The notes under the pieces were generated by a model. It did not search any database. It was not told the DNA's origin and saw nothing but the letters and a program-made list of their open reading frames with translations. A stretch of 53,180 nucleotides of DNA from positions 1 to 53,180 of the forward strand of contig JADKHW010000027.1 in assembly GCA_016721565.1 (NCBI GenBank), written 5' to 3'. The translations under genes were made by a program, and so were the position numbers. Shown one piece after another: positions 28,933 through 36,645 of this stretch (position 1 is its first letter; every line of letters begins with the position of its first letter). The stretch is from a bacterium. GTDB lineage: Bacteria; Electryoneota; RPQS01.

Positions 28933-30072
28933 GTGAAACCGTTGCCAGTATTGGAAAATGTAAGTGTTAGTAATGATGAGTTGAGAAATTGGCCGTTGGA
29001 GTATATTCGGCATCTTCACATCGAGATGGGGCAGCAATGTAATGTCCGCTGCTCGATGTGCTACCAGACGGATTTCTCGCCCAAGACAAAACTACCGGAC
29101 GTGGCGTGGAAAGAGCACCTTAAGCCCGTCTATCAGCACCTGCAGAGTATCACGATGCAGGGCGGAGAGCCTACGATCCTTCCTAACTGCCGTGAACTTG
29201 TGCAGATGATTGTGCGGGACTATCCGCACGTCACGCTTGACACGGTTACGAACGGAGTTTTATGGAAAGGCATCTGGGAAGAGTCGTTCCTCGCGCAGGG
29301 TAGCGCAGTAAACTTCAGCCTGAATGCGATTGATCCGGATTTGTATGCGAAGATTGTGCAATTCGGACGTTATGAGGACGTAATTGAAAATATCGATCGC
29401 ATGGTTTGCCGCCGACGAGAGACCGGTTCAAAACTCATAATGAGAACAAGCACGGTCGTCTTGGAAGAGACCGTACACGAACTTCCGAGATTTCTCCAAT
29501 GGTCTGCGGAGCACGGCATGGATCAAGTGCTGTTCCACACCGATCCCAGCTTATCTGCCAAGCCCAAAGATACTCGCGCTGTGCAAAAGTTCATTGCCGA
29601 AGCGTATGATGTGGCTGAGAAGTATCCGCATGTTCGCGTCATAGCTCTTAACGAGTTCGATTGGTTTTATGCCACGGTCAAGAAGATAGAGCCTGTTCGC
29701 CCGCGAGATCTGTTTAAGCGTGCCGCCAGTCCGTGCGGGCTTGCCTTTGACAACCTATTCGTCTCGTGCACTGGTATTGCCCGGCCTTGCTGCAAGTCCT
29801 GGTTTCCCTTAGGGAATCTGATTGAGGATCCAATCGAAAAAGTCTGGAATAGTCGCGCCGCCTTCTTGTTCCGTAAGCGCATGCTGAATCTTGATTTTCG
29901 GGATTGTCTGACAGCGTGTGATTTAAATGCAAACCCGATTGACTACCGCTTATCGCAGCTACGCAAGTACATTTGGGTGGCGCGGCGGGAGCCTAAGAAA
30001 GCGGTCGACCGCGCGAAACGAAAGCTTGGCCTGACCAACGCGCAACTTGACATTCCAGTCCAATCTAAATAG
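28933..30072 (+). CDS. Radical SAM protein with SPASM-like C-terminal domain
   Basis: A 379-residue iron-sulfur enzyme using S-adenosylmethionine to start radical chemistry. The cluster motif CNVRCSMC has Cys36, Cys40 and Cys43; MQGGEPTIL is the GGE SAM-binding motif. A C-terminal Cys set (PCGLAFDNLFVSC, RPCCKSW, DCLTAC) fits a SPASM-type auxiliary cluster, as in peptide-modifying and heptose or sugar-modifying members. Start GTG 28933 follows GGAGG. No precursor peptide gene is visible nearby. Substrate unknown; the methyltransferase behind the next terminator may or may not be linked. Confidence 0.9.
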   Translation: MKPLPVLENVSVSNDELRNWPLEYIRHLHIEMGQQCNVRCSMCYQTDFSPKTKLPDVAWKEHLKPVYQHLQSITMQGGEPTILPNCRELVQMIVRDYPHVTLDTVTNGVLWKGIWEESFLAQGSAVNFSLNAIDPDLYAKIVQFGRYEDVIENIDRMVCRRRETGSKLIMRTSTVVLEETVHELPRFLQWSAEHGMDQVLFHTDPSLSAKPKDTRAVQKFIAEAYDVAEKYPHVRVIALNEFDWFYATVKKIEPVRPRDLFKRAASPCGLAFDNLFVSCTGIARPCCKSWFPLGNLIEDPIEKVWNSRAAFLFRKRMLNLDFRDCLTACDLNANPIDYRLSQLRKYIWVARREPKKAVDRAKRKLGLTNAQLDIPVQSK

Positions 30073-30097
30073 AGACCGAGTTTGCCCTAAGCCACCC

Positions 30098-30127
30098 AAA
30101 ACGCCGGATTGCATCCGGCGTTTTGTT
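30098..30127 (+). terminator. Rho-independent terminator after the radical SAM gene
   Basis: Stem AAAACGCCGGAT / ATCCGGCGTTTT with a 3-nt loop, then GTTTG. Confidence 0.85.
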
Positions 30128-30152
30128 TGTGTAACTTAGTCGCGTAACGCCT

Positions 30153-30863
30153 ATGAAAATGAACATAGTTTCCGACGTATTTGGAGCTTATTGCACTCGC
30201 GTGCAGGCTACTTTAGCCGAGTTGCCAACGGCAATTTGGCTGGATGCCGGAGGTGGGCGTGTCTGCGAGTTTGGTTATCTGTTAACTGCTGAACAGGCCA
30301 AACACGGCGTAGCATTAGATATTAGTTTGGACGACCTTTTGAGAAACTCACTGCTAACCCGCGGGGTTAAGTGCGACCTCAATCAGCCGCTCCCCATCGG
30401 AGATTCGACGGTTGAATTTGTCTTCTCCAGCCGCATGATTGAGCACCTGCACAATCCCGCAGGTTTTATTCGCGAGTGTTTTCGTATACTTGCCCCCGGA
30501 GGCAAATTGATCATCACTGTACCGACAGGACGGGCGCCGTTTTCAGTAATCAAGCGATTGCTTCCGCACGAAATCTCCCGTAAACTCGTCACTAAGTACG
30601 CCCCTGTCGATCCGGGGCAACTATGCTGGTCGAAGCTCTACTACCGTAGCTGTGCGCCGCGCGCACTCGCGAAAGTGTGCAGGCATGTCGGATTTGAAAT
30701 CGAGAACTTGTCTGTCTCATACTCCCAGGCGCACCACTTTCGCAGCTTAGCCATAGCCTACTGGCCGATGAAATTATACGATACTTTAGCTGCGGCAACT
30801 GGCCTGAGCGGATTGGCTGCATACTTATTAATCTGCGCACAGAAACCGAAGGATCTAAAGTAG
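30153..30863 (+). CDS. Class I SAM-dependent methyltransferase
   Basis: A 236-residue protein of the Methyltransf_11 type. Motif I is IWLDAGGGRVCEFG, followed by VALDIS (acidic residue binding the ribose), CDLNQPLPIGDSTVEFVFSSRMIEHL (motif around the SAM adenine) and ECFRILAPGGKLIITVP. Substrate unknown. ATG 30153 or 30159 may be used. It ends 2 bp before rarA, so the two are probably cotranscribed. Confidence 0.87.
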   Translation: MKMNIVSDVFGAYCTRVQATLAELPTAIWLDAGGGRVCEFGYLLTAEQAKHGVALDISLDDLLRNSLLTRGVKCDLNQPLPIGDSTVEFVFSSRMIEHLHNPAGFIRECFRILAPGGKLIITVPTGRAPFSVIKRLLPHEISRKLVTKYAPVDPGQLCWSKLYYRSCAPRALAKVCRHVGFEIENLSVSYSQAHHFRSLAIAYWPMKLYDTLAAATGLSGLAAYLLICAQKPKDLK

Positions 30864-30865
30864 CG

Positions 30866-32158
30866 ATGGAGCATCACGCCCCACTTGCCGAACGGATGCG
30901 GCCGACGACTTTTGCTGAGTACGTCGGTCAGGAACATCTATTGGGTGAAGGCGCACTACTTTCAAGATTGGTGGCCTCTGGATCAATTCCTAGCCTGATC
31001 TTTTGGGGAGACCCCGGTACTGGCAAAACCACACTTGCAAGACTGCTAGCAGGAACATTCGATTACGTCTTCGTCCCCATCTCGGCAGTAGCCACTGGTG
31101 TGCCGGAATTGCGAAAACTTCTGGAGGCTGCCTCTTTGCGGCGGAAGGGTGGACAACGGACTTTATTGTTCGTGGATGAAATTCACCGCTGGTCAAAATC
31201 CCAGCAAGACGCCCTCCTCCATGCTGTCGAGGACGGAACGGTCACCCTCCTCGGAGCAACAACCGAAAACCCCTCATTTGAAGTCATCTCACCGCTTCTC
31301 TCACGCGCTCGAGTCCTCAGATTGAACCCTCTGACCGCCGACCACCTCCGGGAACTGCTTTCGCGAGCAATGAGCAACGATACGGAACTGAGTCGTGAAA
31401 ACATTGAGATTGGTGAAGATGGCATCGAAGCGCTGCTAACCTTGTCCGGTGGAGATGCTCGAGCTTTGTTCAATTCCTTTGAACTCGCTTGTCAAATTGC
31501 TAATATTGTGAACAGTCGAAAAGTTATTGACCGTTCGTTAATTGAAAAGGCACTTCTTCGCCGCCTGCCTCGATATGACAAGTCCGGCGACCAGCATTAC
31601 GACACGATTTCGGCCTTTATCAAATCTGTTCGAGCCAGTGATCCGGACGCCGCTCTATACTATATGGCGAGAATGTTAGAAGCGGGCGAAGACCCGTTGT
31701 TTATCGCGCGAAGATTAATTATCTTAGCCAGTGAAGACATTGGCAACGCCAACCCCAACGGGCTTGTATTGGCGACATCCTGTTATCAAGCGGTTCACGC
31801 GATCGGGATGCCAGAGGCTCGTATTGTCTTATCTCAATGCGCGACATATTTAGCCAGTTCACCAAAATCGAACGCGGCCTATGTCGGCATTGGCAAAGCC
31901 CTTGATACCGTCCGCAAAGAACAGACTCCTGCTCCTGTACCGATGCATTTACGTAATCCGGTTACGGGGCTGATGAAACGCGAAGGGTACGGCGAGGGCT
32001 ATATTTATCCGCACGATCATCCGGGACACTTCGTGGCATCTGAGAATTTGCCGCCGGAGCATCGTCAAAAGCTGTTTTATGAACCGTCAGATCAGGGGCG
32101 CGAAGCCGAGCTATCCGAGCGTCTCACGCGCTGGTGGTCAAAGCGGCGTAAGTCTTAA
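30866..32158 (+). CDS. rarA: Replication-associated recombination protein RarA (MgsA)
   Basis: A 430-residue AAA+ ATPase of the clamp-loader group that acts at stalled replication forks. Residues 1-20 hold PLAERMRPTTFAEYVGQEHLLG, Walker A is GDPGTGKTT (48-56), Walker B LLFVDEIHRWSKSQQDALL, sensor 1 LLGATTENPSFEV, and the C-terminal tetramerisation domain (SDPDAALYYMARMLEAGEDPLFIARRL, ASEDIGNANP, KREGYGEGYIYPHD) is complete. GDPG replaces the usual GPPG in the P-loop. Eleven bp separate it from the first Crp/Fnr gene. Confidence 0.96.
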   Translation: MEHHAPLAERMRPTTFAEYVGQEHLLGEGALLSRLVASGSIPSLIFWGDPGTGKTTLARLLAGTFDYVFVPISAVATGVPELRKLLEAASLRRKGGQRTLLFVDEIHRWSKSQQDALLHAVEDGTVTLLGATTENPSFEVISPLLSRARVLRLNPLTADHLRELLSRAMSNDTELSRENIEIGEDGIEALLTLSGGDARALFNSFELACQIANIVNSRKVIDRSLIEKALLRRLPRYDKSGDQHYDTISAFIKSVRASDPDAALYYMARMLEAGEDPLFIARRLIILASEDIGNANPNGLVLATSCYQAVHAIGMPEARIVLSQCATYLASSPKSNAAYVGIGKALDTVRKEQTPAPVPMHLRNPVTGLMKREGYGEGYIYPHDHPGHFVASENLPPEHRQKLFYEPSDQGREAELSERLTRWWSKRRKS

Positions 32159-32168
32159 CTATAGGCAT

Positions 32169-32855
32169 ATGGATTCGCACGCAATTCTGTCACAGTTTGA
32201 GTTTTATCATAACGCACCGACTGCATTGCAGAAGGAGATTCTCTCACACGCACAATTCACGACGTTGGAAGGCGGGGTTGAGGTTTATCGCGAAGGCGAG
32301 ACGTGCCAGCGAGTAGCGTTTGTGGGGGATGGCAGTATTCGCGTATTCAAACGTCACGACGGCGGACGCGAAATCACGTTGTATCACGTTCGTCAAGCGG
32401 AAAGCTGTATCCTGACGGCGTCGTGTGTTCTAACAGGGAAGCGCTACCCTGCAACGGCCGTTGTCGAAGCGGAGCACACCGTCGATGCGGTTATTCTTCC
32501 ACCCGAGCAGTTTCATCGTTGGGTGCACGAGCATCAGGTGGTTCGGGACTATGTGTTTAGTATGATGAGTCTGCGCATCGCGGATATGATGTCGCTGATT
32601 GAAGAGATAACGTTTGGGAAAATGGACAATCGGATTGCGCACTTCCTGATTGAAAAATTCACCGGTGAGGGTACGTTTTTGCGGAGCATCCACATTACTC
32701 ACGAACAGATTGCCGACGAGCTGGGAACAGCTCGTGAGGTGGTGAGTCGGTTGCTCAAAGAGTTCGAAAGAGCGGGTGCATTGGAGCTTGGCCGTGGTCG
32801 CGTGCGCATGATCAACGAGCGCTTGCTTCGTGCATTTGCGGGAGAGTTGGCATAA
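32169..32855 (+). CDS. Crp/Fnr family transcription regulator, first of a tandem pair
   Basis: A 228-residue regulator: N-terminal cyclic-nucleotide-like beta-roll (residues about 20-115, GGVEVYREGETCQRVAFV), dimer helix, and C-terminal winged helix with ITHEQIADELGTAREVVSRLLKEFERAG. ATG 32169 is preferred over an upstream in-frame TTG-less extension inside rarA. It lacks the Fnr N-terminal cysteine cluster and the canonical cAMP phosphate-binding motif. Cys46, Cys80 and Cys86 recur at the same positions in the next gene, hinting at thiol-based sensing. Confidence 0.93.
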   Translation: MDSHAILSQFEFYHNAPTALQKEILSHAQFTTLEGGVEVYREGETCQRVAFVGDGSIRVFKRHDGGREITLYHVRQAESCILTASCVLTGKRYPATAVVEAEHTVDAVILPPEQFHRWVHEHQVVRDYVFSMMSLRIADMMSLIEEITFGKMDNRIAHFLIEKFTGEGTFLRSIHITHEQIADELGTAREVVSRLLKEFERAGALELGRGRVRMINERLLRAFAGELA

Positions 32856-32894
32856 TGTTTATCCATCCTTGCAAGTATCTCAAAGGAGCCGAGA

Positions 32895-33578
32895 ATGAAC
32901 AAGCACCAAGTTCTCTCTATTTTCGATGTGTTCAACAACGCATCACCCGCGCTCAAACAGGGCATGCTCGACGAAGGTCAAGTCATGGAACTCCCTGCCG
33001 GAGCACGCGTCTTCAATGAAGGCGATGCCTGTCAAGTTGTACCGTTCATAGGATCCGGCGGAGTCCGGGTCTTCAAACACAACGGCGGCAGGCGCGAAGT
33101 AACTCTTTACCACGTTTCGGCAGGGGATAGCTGTGTGATGACCACTTCGTGTGTTGTCAATCATCAGAACTATCCTGCCAGTGCCGACGTCGTTCCCGGC
33201 GGTCCGCTGATCTTCGTGTATTATACACCTCAGCAGATGCGCGAGTGGATCGAACAGTATCCCGAAATGCGCGCGCATGTCAATGGAATGATGCACAAGC
33301 GCATGGTGCATCTGTTGAGTTTGATTGAAGAACTCACATTTACACGCATGGATCGTCGCATTGCGTCATTCTTACTGCAAAAGTTCACCGGTGGAGCGTT
33401 TTCGCAAAGTTTGGACATTACGCACGGTCAAATTGCTGACGAACTTGGTTCAGCCCGCGAAGTCGTTAGCCGCTTGCTCAAAGAGCTTGAGAAGTCCGGC
33501 GCAGTCGAATTAGGACGGGGCAAAGTGCGCATGACCAACGAAAATATGTTACGGATGTATGCAGGTCAATCTTCGTGA
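32895..33578 (+). CDS. Crp/Fnr family transcription regulator, second of a tandem pair
   Basis: A 227-residue paralogue of the preceding gene, similar over its whole length: beta-roll with ARVFNEGDACQVVPF, EVTLYHVSAGDSCVMTTSCVV, and the DNA-binding ITHGQIADELGSAREVVSRLLKELEKSG, nearly identical in the recognition helix, so both may bind the same site. Cys46, Cys80 and Cys86 match the first copy. AAAGGAG precedes ATG 32895. A terminator follows, then the Cys-rich DUF2892 gene. Confidence 0.94.
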   Translation: MNKHQVLSIFDVFNNASPALKQGMLDEGQVMELPAGARVFNEGDACQVVPFIGSGGVRVFKHNGGRREVTLYHVSAGDSCVMTTSCVVNHQNYPASADVVPGGPLIFVYYTPQQMREWIEQYPEMRAHVNGMMHKRMVHLLSLIEELTFTRMDRRIASFLLQKFTGGAFSQSLDITHGQIADELGSAREVVSRLLKELEKSGAVELGRGKVRMTNENMLRMYAGQSS

Positions 33579-33606
33579 ACTGTGAGTTCGTCACGGTAAA
33601 CCAGCT

Positions 33607-33641
33607 AACGGCTGAGTAGTTTATACTCAGCCGTTTCTGTT
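33607..33641 (+). terminator. Rho-independent terminator after the Crp/Fnr pair
   Basis: Stem AACGGCTGAGTA / TACTCAGCCGTT with a 4-nt loop, then TCTGTTTTT. Confidence 0.85.
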
Positions 33642-33672
33642 TTTACTGATGTGAAAAACTGAGGAGAAGATT

Positions 33673-33870
33673 ATGAATGCAAATGTAGGCAGTGCCGATA
33701 AGATCATCCGAATCGTAATCGGGTTAGGATTGATTGGTTGGGGAATTTATGCAAAGAACTGGTTGGGTGCAATTGGTATTATTCCACTTGCGACAGCAAT
33801 GTTGAACTGGTGTCCGCTGTATACTGTGTGCGGAGCCAACACTTGTGGGACGAAGCCTGTGGCAAAGTAG
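33673..33870 (+). CDS. DUF2892 (YgaP-type) small inner-membrane protein
   Basis: A 65-residue protein with two hydrophobic helices (IIRIVIGLGLIGWGIYA and WLGAIGIIPLATAMLNW) and a C-terminal WCPLYTVCGANTC motif (Cys47, Cys53, Cys58). This is the membrane half of YgaP, which in other bacteria is fused to rhodanese, a sulfur-transfer domain; here it is free-standing. GAGGAGA precedes ATG 33673. Neighbouring Cys-bearing Crp/Fnr regulators suggest a role in sulfur or redox handling. Confidence 0.9.
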   Translation: MNANVGSADKIIRIVIGLGLIGWGIYAKNWLGAIGIIPLATAMLNWCPLYTVCGANTCGTKPVAK

Positions 33871-33913
33871 AAGCATAGCTCGAAGGTCGGAGTCAGGCAC
33901 GATTCCGATTCTT

Positions 33914-33953
33914 AGGACGGTCCCATTTCTCCCCGGGGACCGTCCTTTTTTTG
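33914..33953 (+). terminator. Rho-independent terminator after DUF2892
   Basis: An 11-bp perfect stem AGGACGGTCCC / GGGACCGTCCT followed by a run of seven T. Confidence 0.9.
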
Positions 33954-33967
33954 TCCTCTCCGTAGTC

Positions 33968-34085
33968 TGTGCACACCATCACGCAAGAAAATTATGTGCA
34001 ATGCGCAATAATTGCACAATAATATGTTATCACATGATTATATTAAATAATTATTAAATAATAATTTAATATACAACTATGCACA
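33968..34085. promoter_or_regulatory. AT-rich control region with TGTGCA/TGCACA palindromes
   Basis: Contains TGTGCACA (33968-33975), the perfect inverted repeat TGTGCAAT-N8-ATTGCACA (33995-34018), TGTTATCACA (about 34025), and TGCACA (34080-34085), in very AT-rich sequence before the gene at 34162. It may be a Crp/Fnr-type operator region; this is inferred. Confidence 0.45.
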
Positions 34086-34161
34086 TAGCACACCTTTTGC
34101 AATAGTCCTGACCGTGTCTTGGTGGGCACAGTCCTCCCGGGCAAACCAGCAGGAGGTCAAA

Positions 34162-36147
34162 ATGACTCGGTTTGCTCTCGTTCTTTTAATGTGCGTGGTC
34201 GTCCATTCAGCATTCTCAGCATCGGCCTCTAAGCCAATGCAAAATGTGAAATCACTTGATGGCCGCGAACAGACAACTTTTCAGAACATTCCAGATCCTT
34301 CAACGTATGGTCCCCACCGCGATGCGTTAGATGATCTGGTCGGTACGGCGTTTCAGGCCGGTACCACCTGGTATGACTACCAGCACAACGGCACGGCAGG
34401 CAAGATGATTAGTGTCGATGATCTTGGCTTCGTGCATGTAACATGGATGAACGGACTAAACGCTTCCGGCTCGGATAGGCATGTTTACTACAACATCTGG
34501 GATCCAACGACTGAGCAGTTCCTCATCCCGCAAGGCCAGGTTGACGGTTCAACTCGCGCCGGCTACGTCTGCAGTACGGTTAAGCCAAACGGATTCTTCT
34601 TTCCGGCATTCCATCAGGAACTCGTACAAAATGGCACCGCCCATACGGGCGTAGGAATTGATTTATTGGCTCAGGCCGGAGCCTTCAGCGTTTTCGAACC
34701 CGCATATCTTGAAGAAAACGGCGCGGAGATGGAAATCATTTGGCCCAAGATTGATATGGACATTGATGGACGAATCCATGTTGTGTCCACAGAGAATCCT
34801 GCCAGTGGTGCGGCCGGCGATCCGCAGCGTATCTACTACTCGCGCGGCGTGCCGACCTATGACGGCGACTTCGGTATGGAAATCGTATGGGATGCCGTTT
34901 CGGGTAGCGCGCAACTCCGCGAAATGGACACCGTTATGGTGATCTCGCCAGACATTGCTTGCTCGCGCGTCTCCAATCGAGTTGTGATTGCATGGTCGAA
35001 GAGCCGCGATGATCTCAGTGCGGATCCGACTCAGTACAATAACGATATTGTCTATTCGCTTTCGGAAGACGGCGGACAAAACTGGGCACCCGAAGTGAAC
35101 GTAACGCACTTCATCTATCCGGATGAAGATTGTGCTTCAGGCGATACGCTCGTTTGCGATGCCGATACCTTCCGCGCCTACACCGATTGCTCGGTGATCT
35201 TTGACCAGGACGACGATATTCATATCGCCTTCATGACGACTCACTACTACTCACTCGAAGGCACGATCTCGCGTTACTCGTCGCAGGTATGGCATTGGGG
35301 CAGCGATTCGGGTTACGTTTCGCCGATCTTTGCTGTTGATGCGTCGTATGGCGATACCAATTGGGCCACGGACCTTGGTGATTGGCAGTATGTGTTGCAG
35401 AGACCGAATCTGGCAATAGATCCTGAAACCGATGACATATATTGCTGCTACGTTCTTGCGGATACGACAAGCTGGTCTGATACAGGTATTCCGATGCAAG
35501 ACGTCTGGGTCACAAAATCATGGGATGATGGCGTTGCGTGGACGCAATCAGTAAACGTCACTAACACGAACCCTGGCCCTTTTATGCCTCCGGGACAAAG
35601 TTTGCACGAACGTGATGCCACATTGGCAGAAACGGTTACGGAATACAACGGCGAAAGATTCCTGCACCTGAGTTACATTCTCGATTTGGATGCAGGCGGC
35701 GCGGCAGGCAACAATCCCGTCGGTGTGCCCACTTTGAACCCCGTGCACTATCAGCGAATCAACGTCAACGATATTCCGAACATGCCGCTTGCCAACAACC
35801 AATGGCCCGCATTCCACGTTGACTCGACAGATATGCCGCCGGTCGTCACCAGCTCTGTTGGAGATCGCCCGAGTCTGCCGCAGCAGTTCACACTGCATCA
35901 GAACTATCCGAATCCTTTCAACCCGAATACAACGATTCAATTTGATCTTGCGCAATCGGCGCGGGTTTCTTTGAAAGTATTCAACGTGCTCGGTGAAGAA
36001 GTTGCGACACTTTTGAACAATGAATCTCTCAATGCCGGCGTACAAACCGTCGAGTTTGATGCCAGCAGTTTAGCATCAGGAGTCTATCTGTATCAACTCG
36101 AAACGCAGGGGATGACGCAGGCTCGCAAGATGGTGCTGATGAAGTAA
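34162..36147 (+). CDS. Large secreted BNR/sialidase-fold-like protein with sorting domain
   Basis: A 661-residue exported protein; AGGAGG lies 5 nt before ATG 34162, where the signal peptide starts (MTRFALVLLMCVVVHSAFSASA). Repeats such as YSLSEDGGQNWAPEVNVT and KSWDDGVAWTQSVNVT are Asp-box (BNR) like, suggesting a beta-propeller. The C-terminal 85 residues form a sorting module (QNYPNPFNPNTTIQFDL, VFNVLGEEVATLL, ending KKMV/RKMVLMK-like). No sialidase catalytic residues can be assigned. Probably a cell-surface or secreted binding or hydrolytic protein. Confidence 0.85.
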   Translation: MTRFALVLLMCVVVHSAFSASASKPMQNVKSLDGREQTTFQNIPDPSTYGPHRDALDDLVGTAFQAGTTWYDYQHNGTAGKMISVDDLGFVHVTWMNGLNASGSDRHVYYNIWDPTTEQFLIPQGQVDGSTRAGYVCSTVKPNGFFFPAFHQELVQNGTAHTGVGIDLLAQAGAFSVFEPAYLEENGAEMEIIWPKIDMDIDGRIHVVSTENPASGAAGDPQRIYYSRGVPTYDGDFGMEIVWDAVSGSAQLREMDTVMVISPDIACSRVSNRVVIAWSKSRDDLSADPTQYNNDIVYSLSEDGGQNWAPEVNVTHFIYPDEDCASGDTLVCDADTFRAYTDCSVIFDQDDDIHIAFMTTHYYSLEGTISRYSSQVWHWGSDSGYVSPIFAVDASYGDTNWATDLGDWQYVLQRPNLAIDPETDDIYCCYVLADTTSWSDTGIPMQDVWVTKSWDDGVAWTQSVNVTNTNPGPFMPPGQSLHERDATLAETVTEYNGERFLHLSYILDLDAGGAAGNNPVGVPTLNPVHYQRINVNDIPNMPLANNQWPAFHVDSTDMPPVVTSSVGDRPSLPQQFTLHQNYPNPFNPNTTIQFDLAQSARVSLKVFNVLGEEVATLLNNESLNAGVQTVEFDASSLASGVYLYQLETQGMTQARKMVLMK

Positions 36148-36270
36148 TTCCCAAGCAGGGAGCAGGCGCCCATAATCTCCGGGCGCCGACAGTGAGGCCC
36201 GTGCCGCGGTCCTCAAACATAAAGCGTGTGCGTACGCAAGCAGGTGTCGTAGCGTCACACGCATTTGTAA

Positions 36271-36310
36271 ATGGGCGAGGTCCAGCGGTGGCCTCGCCCG
36301 CTTGTTTTGT
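36271..36310 (+). terminator. GC-rich hairpin, first of two similar copies
   Basis: GGGCGAGG (36273-36280) pairs with CCTCGCCC (36292-36299), followed by GCTTGTTTTG. Likely the terminator of the BNR-like gene. In the 498-bp gap to the chemoreceptor gene I see no coding sequence; an additional GGCGCCC / GGGCGCC dyad lies near 36168-36190. Confidence 0.6.
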
Positions 36311-36505
36311 ATAGTGACCCAAGGCAAACATCGCCAATTAGCCAACAACCACATTGCCTATGAAGATTCAAGCGAACCGAGCATACAATGCTGCATTTTC
36401 AAGCATAGTGCGACTAAATTAGGCACTCAAAATCAAGTAATATGCGCCTTGGCCGATAATGCAAATGTAGCCCGAAAAAAATGCAAAAAGTAAATCGATG
36501 TGAAT

Positions 36506-36543
36506 CGGGCGAGATCCGCGGGGGGGCCTCGCCTGATTTCTTT
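36506..36543 (+). terminator. GC-rich hairpin, second copy
   Basis: GGGCGAG (36507-36513) pairs with CTCGCCT (36528-36534), followed by GATTTCTTTT. Same sequence plan as the hairpin about 235 bp upstream (GGGCGAG, TCC-rich loop, CCTCGCC, T-rich tail), so one may be a copy of the other. Confidence 0.5.
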
Positions 36544-36645
36544 TATCACGGGCATACCATTTGCAAAATTCTTTCGAATTAGAAGTGCAAATCGCTGAAA
36601 AAGCAGTAATGTTGTTTTGGTTCATCAACAGAGGGAAAGAAAATA

